A stretch of 64,000 bases of DNA, from positions 1 to 64,000 of the forward strand of contig JBAMDO010000144.1 in assembly GCA_037074765.1 (NCBI GenBank). Reading direction: 5' to 3'. The DNA is from Mansonella perstans (Eukaryota > Nematoda > Chromadorea > Rhabditida > Onchocercidae). The position numbers and the translations under genes are program-made. Of the stretch, positions 42,161 to 53,659 are shown piece by piece (position 1 is the stretch's first letter; each line of letters opens with the position of its first letter). The notes under the pieces were generated by a model that searched no databases, was not told the origin of the DNA, and worked only from the letters and a program-made list of their open reading frames with translations.

Positions 42161-45100
42161 TTAGATTTTGATTTCTTTTCGCCTCTGCATATTGAACTGC
42201 AGTGCCATATTTTTGAAAGTTTTTGCATTATGGGTTTCTTTCAACATATTAACAACTTCTTGAGTATTACCATATGGAAGGCCGTTTAAGCACTGTCTGC
42301 AATGTTAAATAATCAGAATCGAAAATAATGTAAGCAATATTAAAGGAATAATGCTTAATGAAGATCAGAAGGTATAAAATATTCTCACTTTGTTTCCTGT
42401 GGATAATTTCGGGCAAGTAACATCAAAATTTCCGAGAGAGCTTCAGCTGTTGATTTCATCAGTTCAGTTTGTAGGCGATTAAATACAACACTAATAAGAT
42501 TTTCGCCAGCTTCTTGAAGGACTTCTGTGAATGCACCATTATTGATTATATTCCTGATTACTGTAGCAAGCAGGACTGAACCCTTCCGACATAGATTTGT
42601 ATCTTTGCTGATGGCCAGAATCTGAAAACATGATTTCAGTGCACCCTTTTGCAGTATATAAATTGATGCTTAATATTACGGACTAGGCAAACTTGACCCC
42701 GAACAATTAGAGTAGTTTCACTCAAGAAAAAATTCAAACTATGACTGAAGAAGTCTGGTTGAAAAAGCCATAATGAAAAAAGCTGACCTTAAGTGCTATA
42801 TCAAGCACTGCTCGAAGGAAAATATATCCATATGCCGATGAGCCGCAAACAAGTTTCCAGTCTTTCTTCACTATATGATAAGCTAATTCTATATGTTCTT
42901 CACGAAATTCTTCCATTGATTCGTTAATATTTTTGAACCAAGATGCCATTTGCGACGCGAGTTTCACGATCAAATCGTTCAAATCATTACCCGAGCAAAT
43001 TAGAACTACTGATTTTGCTAACTTGCAAGCAGCAACTGGATACCTTAACATAATAAAATCAAGCACAACACAGTAAGAGTCCAGTAGTGCTTCAGCATCA
43101 TCTTGAACGGCTATCAGACCTGAACGCAAAACATCACAAATTTTCTCCACCAAAATTTCAGAAGATGAAAAGTTTTGAAGCAAATTCAACAGCAACGGTA
43201 TCGATTGCCATAGTACGATGTGAACTGCTTTTTTTGAAGGATGTTTCTCTTTTGGTTGGTTTTCAGTCACAGAAGTGTCAGCTTGCATCTTCTGAGTAAC
43301 TATGAGGGAAGAAAGCACATCAAGTTCAAAAACACATTCTTGTTCAAGACTTTCTGCTAACTGCAAATTTTTTGGCACGCGTCCTTCAACAATCAATCGC
43401 AGAATCTTTAGTCGCGGTGTAAGAATTGAATCGAGACTTTTTAGCACATAATCTGCTTCATGTATGGCCAATGATAAGCCTAAACATCGAAGTGCACAAA
43501 TCCGCAATCTCCGTGGTTTCCGATTGTCATTGAAATATTCATAACATTTCTGTATTACTCGATCCATTACATCCAAATGTGATGTCCGTGATTCGACGTA
43601 TTTCTCTAGATTTTTAAGCGCCTCTTCCGTGGAACCAGTAATATCAATAAACGACAACGCAAGCTCGATACAAATTGTTTCCTGCTTGTCAGCTTCAGGT
43701 CCAGTACAGATAAGATGTGATAACGAATAAAAGAGATTCATCAAGGATTTCCCAAGCTGACTTGCTCCATAAATATCACCCGTTAGATGCCAAGATAAAA
43801 GCGATGTGCAGCGTTCCAAAATTTGACCTATTGTATTTGCGTCGTTTTCCGTCATGTAGTCAGCTATTCGCTCAAGAAGATAGAAAATCGCTTCTGCCCT
43901 GAACAGTTTATGAAATACAGAAATGTAGCACAAATACAAAATTTTCACCTAAAAGCATGCATTGAACTGAGTGAAATTAGTGGTGATGAAAAAGTAAGAT
44001 AATGGGAGATATCAAAACACATGTTGCAGAAATGCATAAATTTAAATTTTGTCTCTCTGGTAAGAGAGAGCGCGGAAATATACACTACTGACCCTTTCAT
44101 TTGAATCAGTCCTATTAATGGTATGTATTAAAGCTTTTCCCATAACCGCTACAAGCAAGTCAAAAAGCATTTTAAAATATAAAACTCACTATTCAGAAAT
44201 GCACCATTATTGGCAATGATAATTGAGTGGTAGAACAAATATATACTGAACAGTCCTATTTACTGAGAATTTTCCCACAAGTTAAAAAATACCAGCAGTG
44301 AACTAAAAAATGAAGCGAAGGTCAAAAAACTGACTTGCAAATATCAGTTTTATCGATCGCTTCGCCCAAAAACTTTATTAACATCGAAGTAGAATCCAAT
44401 GGCGCAATCGCAAATGCATTTGAGGAAACTTCAACGCGTTGACAACGATACCTGAAGTGAAAGAATTTGAAATATTCGCATTTTCATTGGCGGTAAGATC
44501 AAGCAAATAGTCCATTCCCAAAAAGAAGTTCTTATCTTTCCAATGAATGGACAAATTCGTGAAGTTAAATTTCCCTCTACATTTCATTGCTTAAAGTACT
44601 TCAAAGCATCAAAGCATCTTTAGAAGAGGAAATTTTTTTTTCTACATGAAAATCGTCATCAAGGCACTCGCATACAACCACTACCATGAAACGAAATTCT
44701 CGTTTAATTTGACAGAGGGATTATGCGCATTTTTTTTTTTTTTTTTTTGAACTCTCCTTATTAAATGATAGATTGCAACTATAACCTTTCAAATTTCTCC
44801 ACTTGTTCTCTATTAAAGAGCTGAAACACATTCTGGGGTGGATAAGCAAGTTTTGTAATCGCAGACCATTGTAATCGTATATAAAAAGTACTGCATTCAG
44901 TAATCAACTGAAAAAATGTTTCGTTAAAAAATAATTCCTTATATATATTAGAAACTAGAAAAAGTTTTATCTAATCTTTGGACAACAAAGTATTTTAATG
45001 ATGAATAAATTATTTTTCATTGTAATTTTATTTTCGACCTATACTTACTTCATCCCGTACAGTTTCATTGACACGCGATTCAGGCAAAGAGAGCAAATCT

Positions 45101-47660
45101 TCTTTTAAAGTGTTCCAGAAAGCTTCTGAGGCATCTGATATAACTTCATCATACGGGTAAACACCAGGCCAAAGTGAAATTTTCTCAAAAAACGTGCAGA
45201 GCAGTCTAGAAACAGAGAACAAAAATAAGTCTGAAATCAAGGGCAAATAAATCTCGCCAATTAGATAAAAACATTAAACCATTATTGTAAAACTAAATTG
45301 GTGTTTTGAAATCAATATCAATGCATGTGCTCGGAAAACAGAAAGATAAAAATCTTAGGATTCAAATCAACTTCTTAATCCGAAAAAAAAATGACAACTA
45401 GCAAGTTTCACAAATGTTACAAATTTTTATAAGCTAACCTCAATACTTCACCATCCCGCCTCTCCACACAACCGAATAGTAACGGTCGCATCGCAGTTTC
45501 AAAAAACTCAGCCAATGCCGATACCAGAAATCCATATTCTTCAAGTTCAGAGATGAAATCCTCCCGGTTTACATCGTTTTTTTCCCTATATCGCTTGCTT
45601 AAAACATCAAGTTGTTCTATAACTGCCTGAAATTCATGTTTAATAAAAATTAGAGAAGTACATATATGTATATATTTTATATGGATGGAAAAAGAAAAGA
45701 ATTAATATTACAATCCAATTACAGTAATCAACAAAAATGCCAAAAATGACAGTGCCGGACTATATTCTGCGGATACTGCGACTATGCAGTGCAAAAATCG
45801 TCGATATAGTTAATAATCATCGTCCCAAAACGCCTATTTCTAACTTTGAAATATTGAAAAGGAAAATGAACCGGGCAAGTGATATTCGCCATAAACGTAG
45901 CCAGATCCATTGATAAGTTTTCCATATATGGCAAGTCGGAATGTGCCGAAACAACAATCAAAATACGAGCCATTGCAACCCTAAATTATGCATTTTAACA
46001 GCACAAGCAATCAAAAAATAAAACTATCAAGATGCTGATTGTCCACGACTCATGAAGTAACATAAATGCACCAGTTCTGTCTATTAGCGTTCTATTGTTT
46101 ATGGCAGAATAAGGAAAATGGAAGGAAATTTTCGAACTTCCATTTTCCTTTTAAAATAATATGGGAATAAAACCTTATACATTCTTCTCTTAAAAATAAA
46201 TTCAGCGAATTCAGCAAATACCTGTCACTTACGCTCCCTAAAAAAGGTAAAAGTGCGGGCTGCCAACGCACTAGTTCAACACCGGGTAATCGAAGCCACT
46301 GTTCAAGGCATTCAACGGCAGCATTCCTCAAAGATGGTGATGAGTCCTTATCGCATAAAATCATGTTGATGATTTTTATAACATTCTGAAAATGAAAACA
46401 AAGCTATTGATAACAATGAATAGCTTTATGCAGAAACCTGAGCAGCAGTTCTGATTAACTAGTGCCTATATAAACTAATCAAAAATTAGATTTTTGTTTC
46501 ACTGCTCGCATAACAATCTGCGTTCAACATGTTATTTTCAATGAATGAAATAAAGCATTAATAGCAGTAACAAATGACAATTAACTACTCTTATACCTCA
46601 GCCTTCTGATGCAAAGATGATTTCACAACAGATCGCTGCGACAAGGGTAATCGTATGCGATGAAATTCCGCAGCCAGCTCTGCCAAAACCCTAGCAATAA
46701 AGTAGAACAACATTAACCTTCAAATCCAAAGAGTGAATTAAAAAATCAAAGTCGACTGAAAAAAACGAGTGAATTCCCAGTTGAAAATAACTGACTAATT
46801 AATTGATCAGAATTTCGGCTCAAAAAAACTTGTATTTAAATTGGTTCAAACAACGGATAGAAATTTAGCGACAAATTCAACTGTTAAAAAAGAAAAATTG
46901 CCTTAACAACAATTCTGGCTTATCATTCCATATCGTGGCCAAATCCTGAATTGGTTCGGACCAAATGTCGGGTATACAACATAGAATAAATATAGCTAAT
47001 GATGAAGTCAGTTTATTAGTGACAGATTGATTTAAGAACGGTGCACCCACAGCCAACTTTTCCAGAAGTGTTTCTTTGATTTTCACTATCTAAAAAGATT
47101 TATATCTTCAAAAAAAAATATTTTATTTACAGTAAATTGAAAAGCTCCGAATTCTTTCGAGATCCTACAAATCTCAGAAGTAACGGTAACTTATACTCGT
47201 TTATCTTAGTTTTGTGGTAGTAATCCTATCATGTAATAAAGCTGGAAATGTAAGCGAAATAAAAATATGTTTACAGACCAAATCCTCATTTGATAGACAT
47301 TCCTCCCAACGTTCACGTATTGTGTCGTAAAATATGCATGCTCCAAAATGTTGCACAATGGTTGGTTGCTCGAAATCAAGTAAGCGAAATGATATCATAA
47401 ATCCATTTTCAGCTGTAAGTAAACATTATCATCTTAGATTATTGAAATAATAACTTTGCTGATTATTTCGTTTACCTTTGGGGGTAACTTCATTTGATTG
47501 TTATGCATATATTTCTGTTAATTGTTACGATAAACTTACATTTCTTTAATATAGTTAGTGCATCATTCAGTTCTCGACACCTCTCTTGATTAGTCGTCGT
47601 ATGCAGTTCATTCAAAGCCGCAACGACTTGTGACAGCATATCACTATCTTTATCAACCAT
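42161..47660 (-). CDS. ipo-13: Importin-13-like karyopherin beta
   Basis: A nuclear transport receptor built of HEAT-like helical repeats. The start at 47660 (MVDKDSDMLSQVVAALNELH) lies about 35 bases behind the acceptor GTTTTTCAG. Exons follow near 47200-47410 (FEQPTIVQHFGACIFYDTIR, the importin N-terminal helix with FGA), 46877-47090 (IFILCCIPDIWSEPIQDLAT), 46595-46690, 46225-46386 (ECLEQWLRLPGVEL), 45815-45980, 45440-45630, 45040-45210 (WPGVYPYDEVISDASEAFWN), 44792-44908, 44337-44455, a long exon 42787-43898, 42390-42625 and 42161-42298. The order of the GVYPYDE, FWNTLKEDLL and NREQVEKFER blocks parallels GHYPVNE, FWYTLQDDIL and DEKEQFRIYR of human importin-13 better than transportin-3, but similarity is low in the C-terminal half and transportin-3 is the alternative. 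Exon limits are approximate. Confidence 0.78.
46111..46150. repeat. Perfect 14-bp inverted repeat in an importin intron
   Basis: Arms 46111-46124 (AAGGAAAATGGAAG) and 46137-46150 (CTTCCATTTTCCTT) are exact reverse complements around a 12-base loop. They lie in the intron between the exons at about 45980 and 46225. Confidence 0.85.
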
Positions 47661-47705
47661 TTCTAATTATTAACTTTTTAGAAGGATAATTTACCTGAAA
47701 AACAA
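47661..47705 (-). promoter_or_regulatory. Probable spliced-leader acceptor of importin-13
   Basis: The minus strand reads GTTTTTCAG (CAG at 47695-47697) and then a 34-base AT-rich leader to the ATG at 47660. Inference. Confidence 0.5.
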
Positions 47706-49940
47706 TGAACAGTTAAGACTCACTAATACATTAAAGCTTCATCAGAAACGTGTAAAATGAAATAAAGGAATCAATTTGTGATTTTCAATTGTCCATAAAA
47801 TAAAAAGTAATTGAAAAGTTACCTCCGAATATTTCTCTGATATATATGTCAACTAAAATTTTATTCATAACACTTAATTCAAAATTTCTGCCATCTAACA
47901 TTCACTAAAAGGTAGAGCTAAAATAACGACGAAAATATCTTAAGGTTCCAACAAATATGCTGTATTATATTCAGTACTGTTGTTAAGGTATTTTATCTTC
48001 ACTTCAATAAAATTCTCCTTTTTTTTAAGCAATTATTCATTCAGTTTGCACGTATAAATATTTTCAAAAATAAAATGTATGCATCTATCCTCTGCTATTA
48101 TGCCAAAATAGATGCCATCAGTCAATCAACAAATGACATAATATTTACTGTCTATTTTGCCTAATATAGCCTGCATTCGAGTAAAAATAAGTGGATGACT
48201 AACTACTAGAAAAAAAAAATTAAGACAAAAAGTGAAATTTAATTTGAGATAGAAAGAAAATTTTTAGGTTTATATGTGGCATGGAAGCATAAACTTCCCA
48301 CATGGTATAAGAATCTTCTATATCAATGCATAAAGTAAACAAACAAACAAAGCATTACTACAAACAACAATGCATGTAGACGTAAGTGTGCCGTAGGATG
48401 CATTCGTTCGTTACTTCGTGCGTCATGCATTCATCCATTCCAGTGCGTGAAGCTCTCTTCCAGGAATTTTATTTAGTTGATGAGCATAAAAGTAGTCAGC
48501 ATAAAACAAAAAATACTTCTAATGGAACGACGGCCCACAATAAATTAAGGTATTTTCTTGCCGGCCTCTTTCGGATCTCGTTAGTCCAAGAAATAGAAAT
48601 TTGATAATGAGATTTCATTTACACAATATCCAACTTATTGACAATTTTGGATATTTAAGATCTGCAATTCTGCTACTAACAAAATGGAACTTCCACACTT
48701 TAATCTTATATTCTCTGAAATCACATTTCAGGCTGAAATGTCCAAATTAATTGCAGACCTAGAATGATACATTAATTCGCACATAACCAGGAGAAAGATT
48801 AACCTGATAAAACCTTCCATACCTTCTCATAGAATGATAAGATATCAGAGTGCAACTTTCATTACTTACTAATTTTTATAGCGATGATAATGAACACCAA
48901 TCGAAATGATCAAAATACATAAATTAGAAAAATATTCATGCTGAATTACCACACCGGAAGGTTCACGTCGATACGACATCGATGTTTTTTGTCCCGCAAT
49001 GGAATTCAATCAACCAATTGCTTTTTTTTTTTCCATTTATCAAAAGATTACAAAAAGCTTCCGTTCTTTTCACCCTTAATTAACTCACAAATACAAGCAA
49101 TAAATGAAAAGGTCATTATGTCATTTAAACTGATGATGGTTCAACCATAAAATTTTATTCATCGATTTTTGTCACACTTTTCTCACGTAACATATATTTT
49201 CATTCAATATTTTTTGCATCGGATACGATTTTTTTTTTCAAATTTAACAGCAAGATAAGTTTATATTAGAAATTAGCATTGTATTTATTGAGGAGATGAG
49301 TGAGCAATTTGATTTATGAGTTTTGAGTGGCTAATTTTCATTTATTTCATTGCAACATTTATATTAAAAAAGAAAGAATAAGATTACAAATGCGATGTTT
49401 CGTGGATTCACGATGTATCCGATGATGCACAAATACACAAATCATTCCCACCCTCTCCTTCTTTTTTTACCACTTTCCATTGCTTAATAATCCAACCCAA
49501 TTGTTATTCCATCAATTCTTTTCAACAAAACTGGATAAATTACGAATTTATAGATTGCCAATCTAAAAAGTATCAATTATGGCATGTAGTGCAATTGGAT
49601 GATCAACATTTCCATCAAAATGAAGTTTGCAAGAGGTTATGATACCAGTGATTCAGCTATTCAATATTGCAGAAGTGTACGTACTTAAAGGCTTTAAATC
49701 GGAAACTTTATTTCTATCCATAAATTTTATCAGTTTCTTTTTTATCCACATTCTTTTTAAATAACAGATTTACAGATAAGTTGTGCGATCAGTAATTAGT
49801 TTTTATATAATTAAAATTAGTTCATATCATTTGGAACTCAAGCAAAAACACTGAACCTAAGTGACCTAATTCTTACCGAAAAATCAGGCGATGTATTGAT
49901 TCCAATCATTAGATTTTGAAAGTTTTTTTTTTTGAAAGTA
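47706..49940. other. Divergent intergenic region
   Basis: About 2.2 kb between the importin 5' end and a small plus-strand gene. AT-rich, with frames up to 72 codons (48386-48604) showing no motif or conserved feature. No gene supported. Confidence 0.55.
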
Positions 49941-49945
49941 TTCAG

Positions 49946-50360
49946 ATATCGATGAAGCAGGATGCGATAGAGGAAGAACTTCATAGAAAGACTATGCGAA
50001 CACACAAAGATTATTTTATGGTTAGGGCACCGGAAGTGCTTCAACTGGGAAAAAAATATGAGCAAATTAATGAAGCCCAAACATGTTTCAGGTATTGGTT
50101 CGTTGTTAAATTGTAAAAATGGTTCGACTAAACAATCCCCAATAATTACTCCGTATAAATTCACTTAAATCCCTTCAGTTATTTTAATCATTGGAAGGAA
50201 AAGCAATTCATTACAGCAAACTTTGTGCAGTTAAAACTTTTGCGCTATTTTCCTATTAGAACTGGCCTACCACTAATCACGTAATTTAAATAAATAAACT
50301 TGCAGCATGTACCTCTTTACTGGCGCATCCACACTAGCTTGGGCTTTGTGCTATTGTTAA
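49946..50360 (+). CDS. Candidate small one-helix membrane protein, possibly disrupted 3'
   Basis: Not recognised. The acceptor GTATTCAG (ends 49945) lies six bases before ATG 49952, as for a trans-spliced first exon. Exon 1 (49946-50091) encodes a charged segment (QDAIEEELHRKTMRTHKDYF, later LQLGKKYEQINEAQ) and ends TTTCAG/GTATTG. After a 214-bp intron ending AACTTGCAG, exon 2 from 50306 joins in phase as SMYLFTGASTLAWALCYC, then TAA at 50358-50360; this is hydrophobic enough for one membrane helix. The product would be about 64 residues. Alternatively exon 2 ends at 50347 (weak donor GTGCTA) and joins a third exon at 50652 that is now split by the retrotransposon. A different frame of exon 2 stays open to 50512, so the frame choice is not certain. 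Confidence 0.42.
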
Positions 50361-50654
50361 ATGGTGAAGTAATATTATCGGTGGATATCACAAGGAAATC
50401 AGTCTTTGAAAAAATTCTGGAAATTGCCAAGAAAATTAGTTTTAAATTAGGACTTGCTCTGGAGATATTTGGTGAATGTGCAGAAAAGCTAACTTACTGT
50501 GAAATAAAATGAAAATCTTATTGAGATAGGTCAGGAAATGAAATTCAAGAATGTCATTTCAATGACAGATTAGTTTGATTCAGAAGCTAACAAATCCGTA
50601 GGGAGCAATCGCAAATATATCTAGTAAACAGATAATGATAAATTTTTTCAGATA

Positions 50655-50659
50655 TGCAT
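50655..50659. repeat. Target-site duplication, left copy (TGCAT)
   Basis: TGCAT directly precedes the retrotransposon terminus TGTCG; an identical TGCAT follows its other terminus at 52445-52449. Confidence 0.85.
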
Positions 50660-51126
50660 TGTCGTGAATTTTTCTTATGAGAGGTCGATATCGGCCAACA
50701 ATATACCAGCGGATTCGTTATAGGGCGTTGTATTGTGTAGGGTTTCGTTGCGCGATAGAACTCAATCTCAAACTTGGGTAATTAAACCTTTATTAACAAT
50801 ATTAACAAACGCGAACGTGAATAAAACCTTAACAAATGCGAACGTGGCCAAAACATTAACAAATGCGAACGTGGCTTAACGAGGAAGAATTGGATAAGGA
50901 TATAATAGAAGTGAAGAGTTAAATGAATTTAGAAGATTGACCATCCTATATATATATAATTTCAGATAAAGGAGGGAAAAAATGATTGAGGGAATCATTT
51001 ATGGCGCACAATAGAGGATTACAATAGAATTTACATGAATTCAAAAGATATAACTTTAGATCACAATTTTAGGATTGAATGCTTATAATGTCATTAGTGG
51101 AAGTTTCGCGTTATAAATTCGCGACA
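50660..51126 (-). repeat. Left LTR (3' LTR of the minus-strand element), 467 bp
   Basis: Begins TGTCGTGAATTT and ends AAATTCGCGACA on the plus strand. 50772-51126 is nearly identical to 52083-52444. It contains three imperfect units of AACAAAYGCGAACGTG at about 27-bp spacing (50804-50873). Confidence 0.88.
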
Positions 51127-51160
51127 CTCCCAAGGGGAGAGAGAGCAAAAAGTATCACAT

Positions 51161-52046
51161 TCATTCGTTTGATACGACTTTTGCTTGTATGACACTTCTC
51201 GTTCGTCGCGCAATAGGTTCCTGGTCTTCGCTTTCTTGTAATTTTTCTTCCATATCGTTGGATGCTTCTATTTCCATGGGGCATAGCATGTTAATAGAAC
51301 GATTAAGTTGTTTCCCATTAGGCAATTGGATTGTGGCGCTCCTGATACTTCCATCACATCCTCTGTTGATTCTAATTATTTTTGCTAATTTCCATATACC
51401 GAGGTACTTCGGGTTCCATTAATAAAACGATTTCATTCTCACGTGGTCTTCGTTTTTCTGTCTGTCGAGGAGAAACTAATTCTTTTTGTGTGCGTTCTCT
51501 TAGACTCATAAGGTATTCATTCGTCTTTCCACAGTTTCCAAAAAACATCTAATGTCTTAAGAGTATTGATCCAATATTTAATAAGTTTATCCTTTGTTTT
51601 TAATGGATAAGGAGTATATTCTTCTTGCCCATTGTCAAACTTGATTGGTATTTCAAGTGACGACTTAGGTGAGATAAAGTCAATCGGGCGTATGACTCTG
51701 TAGTCATCGAAGCCAACGTAAGTCAATGGACGGGTTTTAAGTATTCCTTCTATTTCTATCATTAACGTTATCATTTCCCCTTCTTTTAGAAGTCTTCTTC
51801 CAACAGCCCGTCTTAGAGCTTGTTTTGTGAGTCCAATGATTCGTTCGTATACTCCACCACCCCAAGGTGCCTTTGGTATAGTATTTTTCCAACACATACC
51901 ATCTTCTGCTAGGAAGTTGGAGCTTTCTTCCATTATTGTTTTAAAAACGAGTTGAAATTGACTCGCGTTGTCACTTAAGACTAATTTTGGATATCCTCGT
52001 CGAGCTTCGTTTTACTGTTATTGCCTCCAAAACGACACTTTGTTGT
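51161..52046 (-). pseudogene. BEL/Pao pol remnant: integrase C-terminal part, frameshifted
   Basis: On the minus strand, an uninterrupted stretch (about 51410-51990) contains SDNASQF, the second catalytic Asp region of a DDE integrase, then PKAPWGGGVYERIIGLTKQA with the catalytic Glu (YERIIG). It continues with EGILKTRPLTYV, RPIDFISP and YWINTLKTLDVFWKLW, the blocks typical of the BEL/Pao integrase and the domain that follows it. The reading frame shifts near 52010, where an upstream fragment (VVLEAITVKR) is out of phase, and again near 51410, after which the C-terminal tail continues in another frame to a stop at 51161. It is not a working enzyme: upstream pol is missing and two frameshifts are visible. 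Confidence 0.85.
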
Positions 52047-52082
52047 CACACACACACACAAGTGTTTTACGTGACGTGATTT

Positions 52083-52444
52083 ACTTGGGTAATTAAACCT
52101 TTATTAACAATCCGAACTGATTAACAAACGCGAACGTGAATAAGACCTTAACAAATGCGAACGTGGCCAAAACATTAACAAATGCGAACGTGGCTTAACG
52201 AGGAAGAATTGGATAAGGATATAATAGAAGTGAAGAGTTAAATGAATTTAGAAGATTGACCATCCCATATATATATAATTTCAGATAAAGGAGGGAAAAA
52301 ATGATTGAGGGAATCATTTATGGCGCACAATAGAGGATTACAGTAGAATTTACATGAATTCAAAAGATAAACTTTAGATCACAATCTTAGGATTGAATGC
52401 TTATAATGTCATTAGTGGAAGTTTCGCGTTATAAATTCGCGACA
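52083..52444 (-). repeat. Right LTR (5' LTR), truncated on its inner side
   Basis: Matches 50772-51126 with an 8-bp insertion and a 1-bp deletion, and ends CGCGACA before the TGCAT duplication. The 112 bp at the inner edge that exist in the other LTR are missing; a short (CA)n run (about 52051-52062) lies near the junction. Confidence 0.85.
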
Positions 52445-52449
52445 TGCAT
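52445..52449. repeat. Target-site duplication, right copy (TGCAT)
   Basis: Identical to 50655-50659 and directly adjacent to the element end. Confidence 0.85.
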
Positions 52450-52576
52450 TGATAGCCAATGGTAATCTGGGAAATGGTATTTCGCATTTATTGATGCTAA
52501 TAAGGAGAATTATCCAAACTATTATGAACGATGCATGAGAGCAAATGAAGTTGTACTCACTGATAATGTAAATTAA
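52450..52576 (+). pseudogene. Possible split third exon downstream of the retrotransposon
   Basis: With the insertion removed, ATTTTTTCAG (ends 50651) would be followed by ATATGCAT and then this segment. One frame reads YALIANGNLGNG; another, one base shifted, reads GKWYFAFIDANKENYPNYYE and RCMRANEVVLTDNVN to TAA at 52574-52576. The second has ordinary protein-like composition. The two would join only across a frameshift near 52470. This fits a decayed exon of the small gene at 49946, but chance cannot be excluded. Confidence 0.3.
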
Positions 52577-53659
52577 ATTTGTCGTGAAAACTGATGCCAT
52601 ATTTAAAATATCAAGATTTTACTTTCCCCGCAATTATCTGGGCTGACATACTTTGTGCGGAAAGAGTCAGGTTGGGTTTTGCATAGAAAACAGCAGTTTT
52701 TAGCAAATAAGATTGTAACTGATGTACTAATACTTCTAATCCACTAAATGCATCTGCAATTAACTGAACTATATTTGCGAAATTGTGGTTTTGCGTGAGT
52801 TGAGGTTCTCATTCTTAACTGTGAGTCTCATTTCCTTTTCTACAAATATTTGACACACAAATTATCTTAATAAGTGTAGACTTGTTAGGCTCTATTTATT
52901 GGTAAAGTCATCCAACAGAATAAATGTTATGCCATCACATCCATCGATAAAACTAATCAACAACTGGTCGCCAGACTATTCGCGTTGACAATCTTCTGCT
53001 CACTCTTGATGGCGTCACACATCTAATTTTCAAGCTTTAACGGCAAAATCGATGGACGGAAAACGAAAAGAACTTCAGCCAATTATAATTTATTTCAGAT
53101 CTTTATGTCAGAATTAATAATAGGAAATTCGTCCTCATTTTTTGTCATCACCATTCTATTCAAAAACAAATACGCTCCTCATATTTGTTTAAAATTTGAT
53201 CTTAAAATAACCTACTGCTTCAAAAGTATTTTGGAAATTTTGAGACAAAACCAAAAACAGCCCGGATAAATTGAAGTGATCTTCGATCATTCTAATCTTT
53301 ACTTCATAAACAACGAATAACAGAGTTGTGTTACAAATTACAGTACATTTCCCAAAATCATAACTAAATCTTTTTTCAAAGGATCCAGGATTTCCGAACT
53401 AATAAGTAAAATTCGCTAAAATTATATGGACAAGTCTTTTTCAAATCATTTAAGTTATATATAAAAAAAGATCCGTGCCAATCCTGATCCAAAAAGCAAA
53501 GTTCAGAAAATACAAGGAAAACTTATGAACACAGATTCCTGCAAATTAATAATTAAATAAACGGAAAAAATTAGAAAATTGATATGCATGTATATCAACT
53601 AATCGCACACATTTATTTACAAGAGAATAAAATACCAGATGTACTAACAAAAATGAATA
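52577..53659. other. Intergenic region, retrotransposon to gld-2 3' end
   Basis: About 1.1 kb of AT-rich sequence that includes the gld-2 3' UTR on the minus strand. No exon or repeat is supported. Confidence 0.55.

Larger units (their letters stand above)
50660..52444 (-). mobile_element. Internally deleted BEL/Pao-type LTR retrotransposon
   Basis: A 1785-bp element bounded by TG...CA with short terminal inverted repeats (TGTCGTGAATTT against TGTCGCGAATTT on the opposite strand) and flanked by the 5-bp duplication TGCAT. It carries two long direct repeats (LTRs) around a remnant of the C-terminal pol region read on the minus strand. Gag, protease, reverse transcriptase and RNase H are absent. 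The right (5') LTR lacks 112 bp present in the left one, so the deletion runs from inside that LTR into the integrase region. The LTRs differ at about 4 substitutions and two small indels over roughly 355 bp, implying a fairly recent insertion. The family call rests on the integrase C-terminal motifs and LTR ends; the element cannot move by itself. Confidence 0.88.

Noticed and set aside
50300..50512. 70-codon frame over exon 2 of the small gene (VPLYWRIHTSLG...)
   Set aside because: Out of phase with exon 1 using the canonical donor at 50092, and no ATG of its own; kept only as an alternative in the feature note.
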